Positions 62,743 through 64,000 of a DNA stretch of 64,000 nt are shown piece by piece (within the stretch, counting starts at the first letter, position 1; the number at the start of each line of letters is the position of its first letter). The notes beneath the pieces were generated by a model, which was not told the origin of the DNA, ran no database searches, and was given only the letters and a program-made list of their open reading frames with translations. Both the position numbers and the translations under genes were made by a program. This DNA comes from Pseudomonadota bacterium (GTDB lineage Bacteria; Pseudomonadota; Gammaproteobacteria; Burkholderiales; Burkholderiaceae_B): contig JAFACG010000034.1 of assembly GCA_023425645.1 (NCBI GenBank), forward strand, positions 72,156 through 136,155, written 5' to 3'.

Positions 62743-62936
62743 AGGCTATCCGCCCTTGCCGAAACTAGGGATGAAAGTGATTTTCGAAGTCCCTCCGGCC
62801 ATTAAGGTATGTTCTGGCGGCCAAGTTGCGATGGATTTGCAAAGTCAATGCGGCAATTGCGTTAGGTTAAGCCTCTGTGGGCTCGATCTCCTGTACCATG
62901 GATGCCATATGGTCAACTCTATTGTTTGACGGAGTG

Positions 62937-63467
62937 ATGCACCCTATCGTTTTTCTCGACATGGATGACGTGCTGTGTGTCAGCAAGGAATACAACAGCT
63001 TTCAGGTGATGATGTGCTTTCGGGAGAATCAGCTCGAGTGGCCGGAGCTGTGGGCTGGCCTGGTGGACTCTAATGCCGCAAGAAACTTACGCTTGCTGCA
63101 CGATGATTTCGAGCCGCAGTACGTAGTCAGTTCAAGCTGGTCAACGTATCTCGATCAAACACAGATGGGTGAAGTATTCGCGCGTACTCAACTTCATTTC
63201 GTCCAGCAGAATCTGCACGGCCAATGGACAACCCCTCGAGCCAGTTCTTGGAGCCGGCGAGAAGAGATCGAGGCTTGGCTTGAGAAATTTCATACTCCAT
63301 CTCAGCCATTTCTAGTTCTGGATGATACGGAGAGCGGTTGGACCCTAGCGCAATCGCCCCTCATGAGCCAAGGGCATGTTGTTTTATGTCAGGCCTATCA
63401 GGGATTTACTGTGGAGGAGCTACAAAAAGCAGGTCAGCTGCTGCGTCAGCAATTAATAAGCCGCTAA
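62937..63467 (+). CDS. HAD-like phosphatase domain protein
   Basis: 176 residues from ATG 62937 (GGAG site four bases upstream; the frame extends to 62877 without similarity). Motif I is VFLDMDDVLC with the nucleophile and acid Asp of the HAD fold. Motif II is SSSW and the acidic motif is VLDDTESGW. The cap is minimal. Similar proteins are found as single genes on mobile elements of Burkholderiales. They are often called HAD domain proteins; substrate unknown. Confidence 0.78.
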   Translation: MHPIVFLDMDDVLCVSKEYNSFQVMMCFRENQLEWPELWAGLVDSNAARNLRLLHDDFEPQYVVSSSWSTYLDQTQMGEVFARTQLHFVQQNLHGQWTTPRASSWSRREEIEAWLEKFHTPSQPFLVLDDTESGWTLAQSPLMSQGHVVLCQAYQGFTVEELQKAGQLLRQQLISR

Positions 63468-63494
63468 CTATATTGCATTCCAAAGGGGAGGGAT

Positions 63495-63878
63495 GTGGTA
63501 ACAAGAGAAGAGCTGTATGACTTGGTATGGTCCAAGCCGATGATCAAGGTGGCAGAACAATTCGGGGTCTCCGGAAGTTACATGGCTCGTGTTTGTTCGG
63601 TCTTGCGAGTGCCGCGCCCAGAGCGGGGGTATTGGGCAAAATTAGCGGTCGGGAAAGCGATGAAGAAGCCGCCTCTACCGGAGGCACGGCCCGGCGACCA
63701 GACCGATTGGTCGAAAGACGGGGAGCTGCGTAGCCCGTCACCCAAACCAAGGCCCATCGTTCCGCGGAGAGCGAGCATTCCTCGACTGACCAAGCCAGTG
63801 ACAGGCACGCACATCCTGATCCAGGGAGCTAAGGCGCATTTTGAAAATAGCCGCAAGATTGACGAAGGACAGCACTAA
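63495..63878 (+). CDS. Helix-turn-helix-like protein, probably truncated at its 3' end
   Basis: 127 residues from GTG 63495 after GGGGAGGGA. The N-terminus (TREELYDLVWSKPMIKVAEQFGVSGSYMARVC) looks like a helix-turn-helix, followed by the RVPRPERGYWAKLAVGKA motif. As I recall, proteins with this start are longer, about 250-350 residues. Here the frame stops right after ILIQGAKAHFENSRKIDEG, next to what may be an insertion-sequence end. I therefore suspect truncation, but cannot prove it. Confidence 0.6.
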   Translation: MVTREELYDLVWSKPMIKVAEQFGVSGSYMARVCSVLRVPRPERGYWAKLAVGKAMKKPPLPEARPGDQTDWSKDGELRSPSPKPRPIVPRRASIPRLTKPVTGTHILIQGAKAHFENSRKIDEGQH

Positions 63879-64000
63879 AGTGGACCCATTAGTCAAGACA
63901 CTCAGCCGGTTAGTTTAAGCTGTGTCCATTTCCACTTCAGCAGCTGCCCGGCGCTGCCCCGTACTGCCGACCTTCTTTTGTCCTCGCTCCGCGTCGCCGA
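63879..64000. other. Possible insertion-sequence terminus at the window edge
   Basis: TGGACCCATTAGTCAAGACA (from 63883) has the look of an IS3-type terminal repeat. A minus-strand frame open from the window edge ends at a TGA at 63902-63904 with LLKWKWTQLKLTG as its last residues, and could be a transposase end. Too little is visible for a firm call. Confidence 0.35.

Overview
This window looks like a chromosome segment of a high-GC betaproteobacterium of the Alcaligenaceae (Bordetella/Achromobacter relatives). The evidence is gene content and order: dapD-dapE-prmB-yheS, tig-clpP-clpX-lon, tyrB next to uvrB, a low-molecular-weight phosphatase followed by iscRSUA, a Bug-family periplasmic binding protein and a beta-type porin. 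Assignment below family level cannot be made from the sequence alone.

Layout. 1-5.4 kb: end of a cytochrome c gene, a small membrane protein, and on the minus strand a lysine/translation cluster (dapD, dapE, prmB, yheS). 5.7-19.7 kb: accessory metabolic and envelope genes: a 24-residue hydrophobic peptide, membrane proteins, an SLC13-type transporter, a thioesterase, a DNA/RNA endonuclease, a cytosine-deaminase-like amidohydrolase, a divergent LysR/SDR pair, a porin, an HpcH aldolase beside a Bug gene broken by two amber codons, and a bile-acid/arsenite-type transporter. 19.8-27.9 kb: a lower-GC accessory island ending at tRNA-Leu(UAG). 28-59.7 kb: conserved core (CaiB-type CoA-transferase, tig-clpP-clpX-lon, lexA with its SOS box, tyrB, uvrB, the isc operon, lysS, an SDR, prfB with its programmed frameshift, a chemoreceptor, infA, transporters, recJ, lolC/E-lolD, a TatD nuclease). 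59.8-64 kb: comEC is cut off after about 250 codons by a mobile region carrying two repeat arrays and several genes of unknown function.

The most interesting part is the 19.8-27.9 kb island. Five genes or gene remnants encode one protein family, which I do not recognise, sharing the signature PLG-x2-GNL-x6-GGT near the N-terminus and a downstream helical block. Each of the five, plus one unrelated short ORF, is preceded by the same bipartite element, GGAAC-N15-GTTACNNA. Its geometry matches the hrp box (GGAACC-N15/16-CCACNNA) read by HrpL-type ECF sigma factors, the group to which Bordetella BtrS belongs. I infer a co-regulated, locally duplicated set of probable type III secretion substrates. 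Some members are decaying (two frameshifts in the last copy). No secretion machinery or sigma-factor gene lies in the window.

Second-rank observations: the IscU-like scaffold in the isc operon lacks Cys37 and Asp39, and the operon continues into a protein with two tandem methylglyoxal-synthase-like domains where hscBA-fdx would be expected. The Bug pseudogene carries two stops that each look like a single AAG-to-TAG change.
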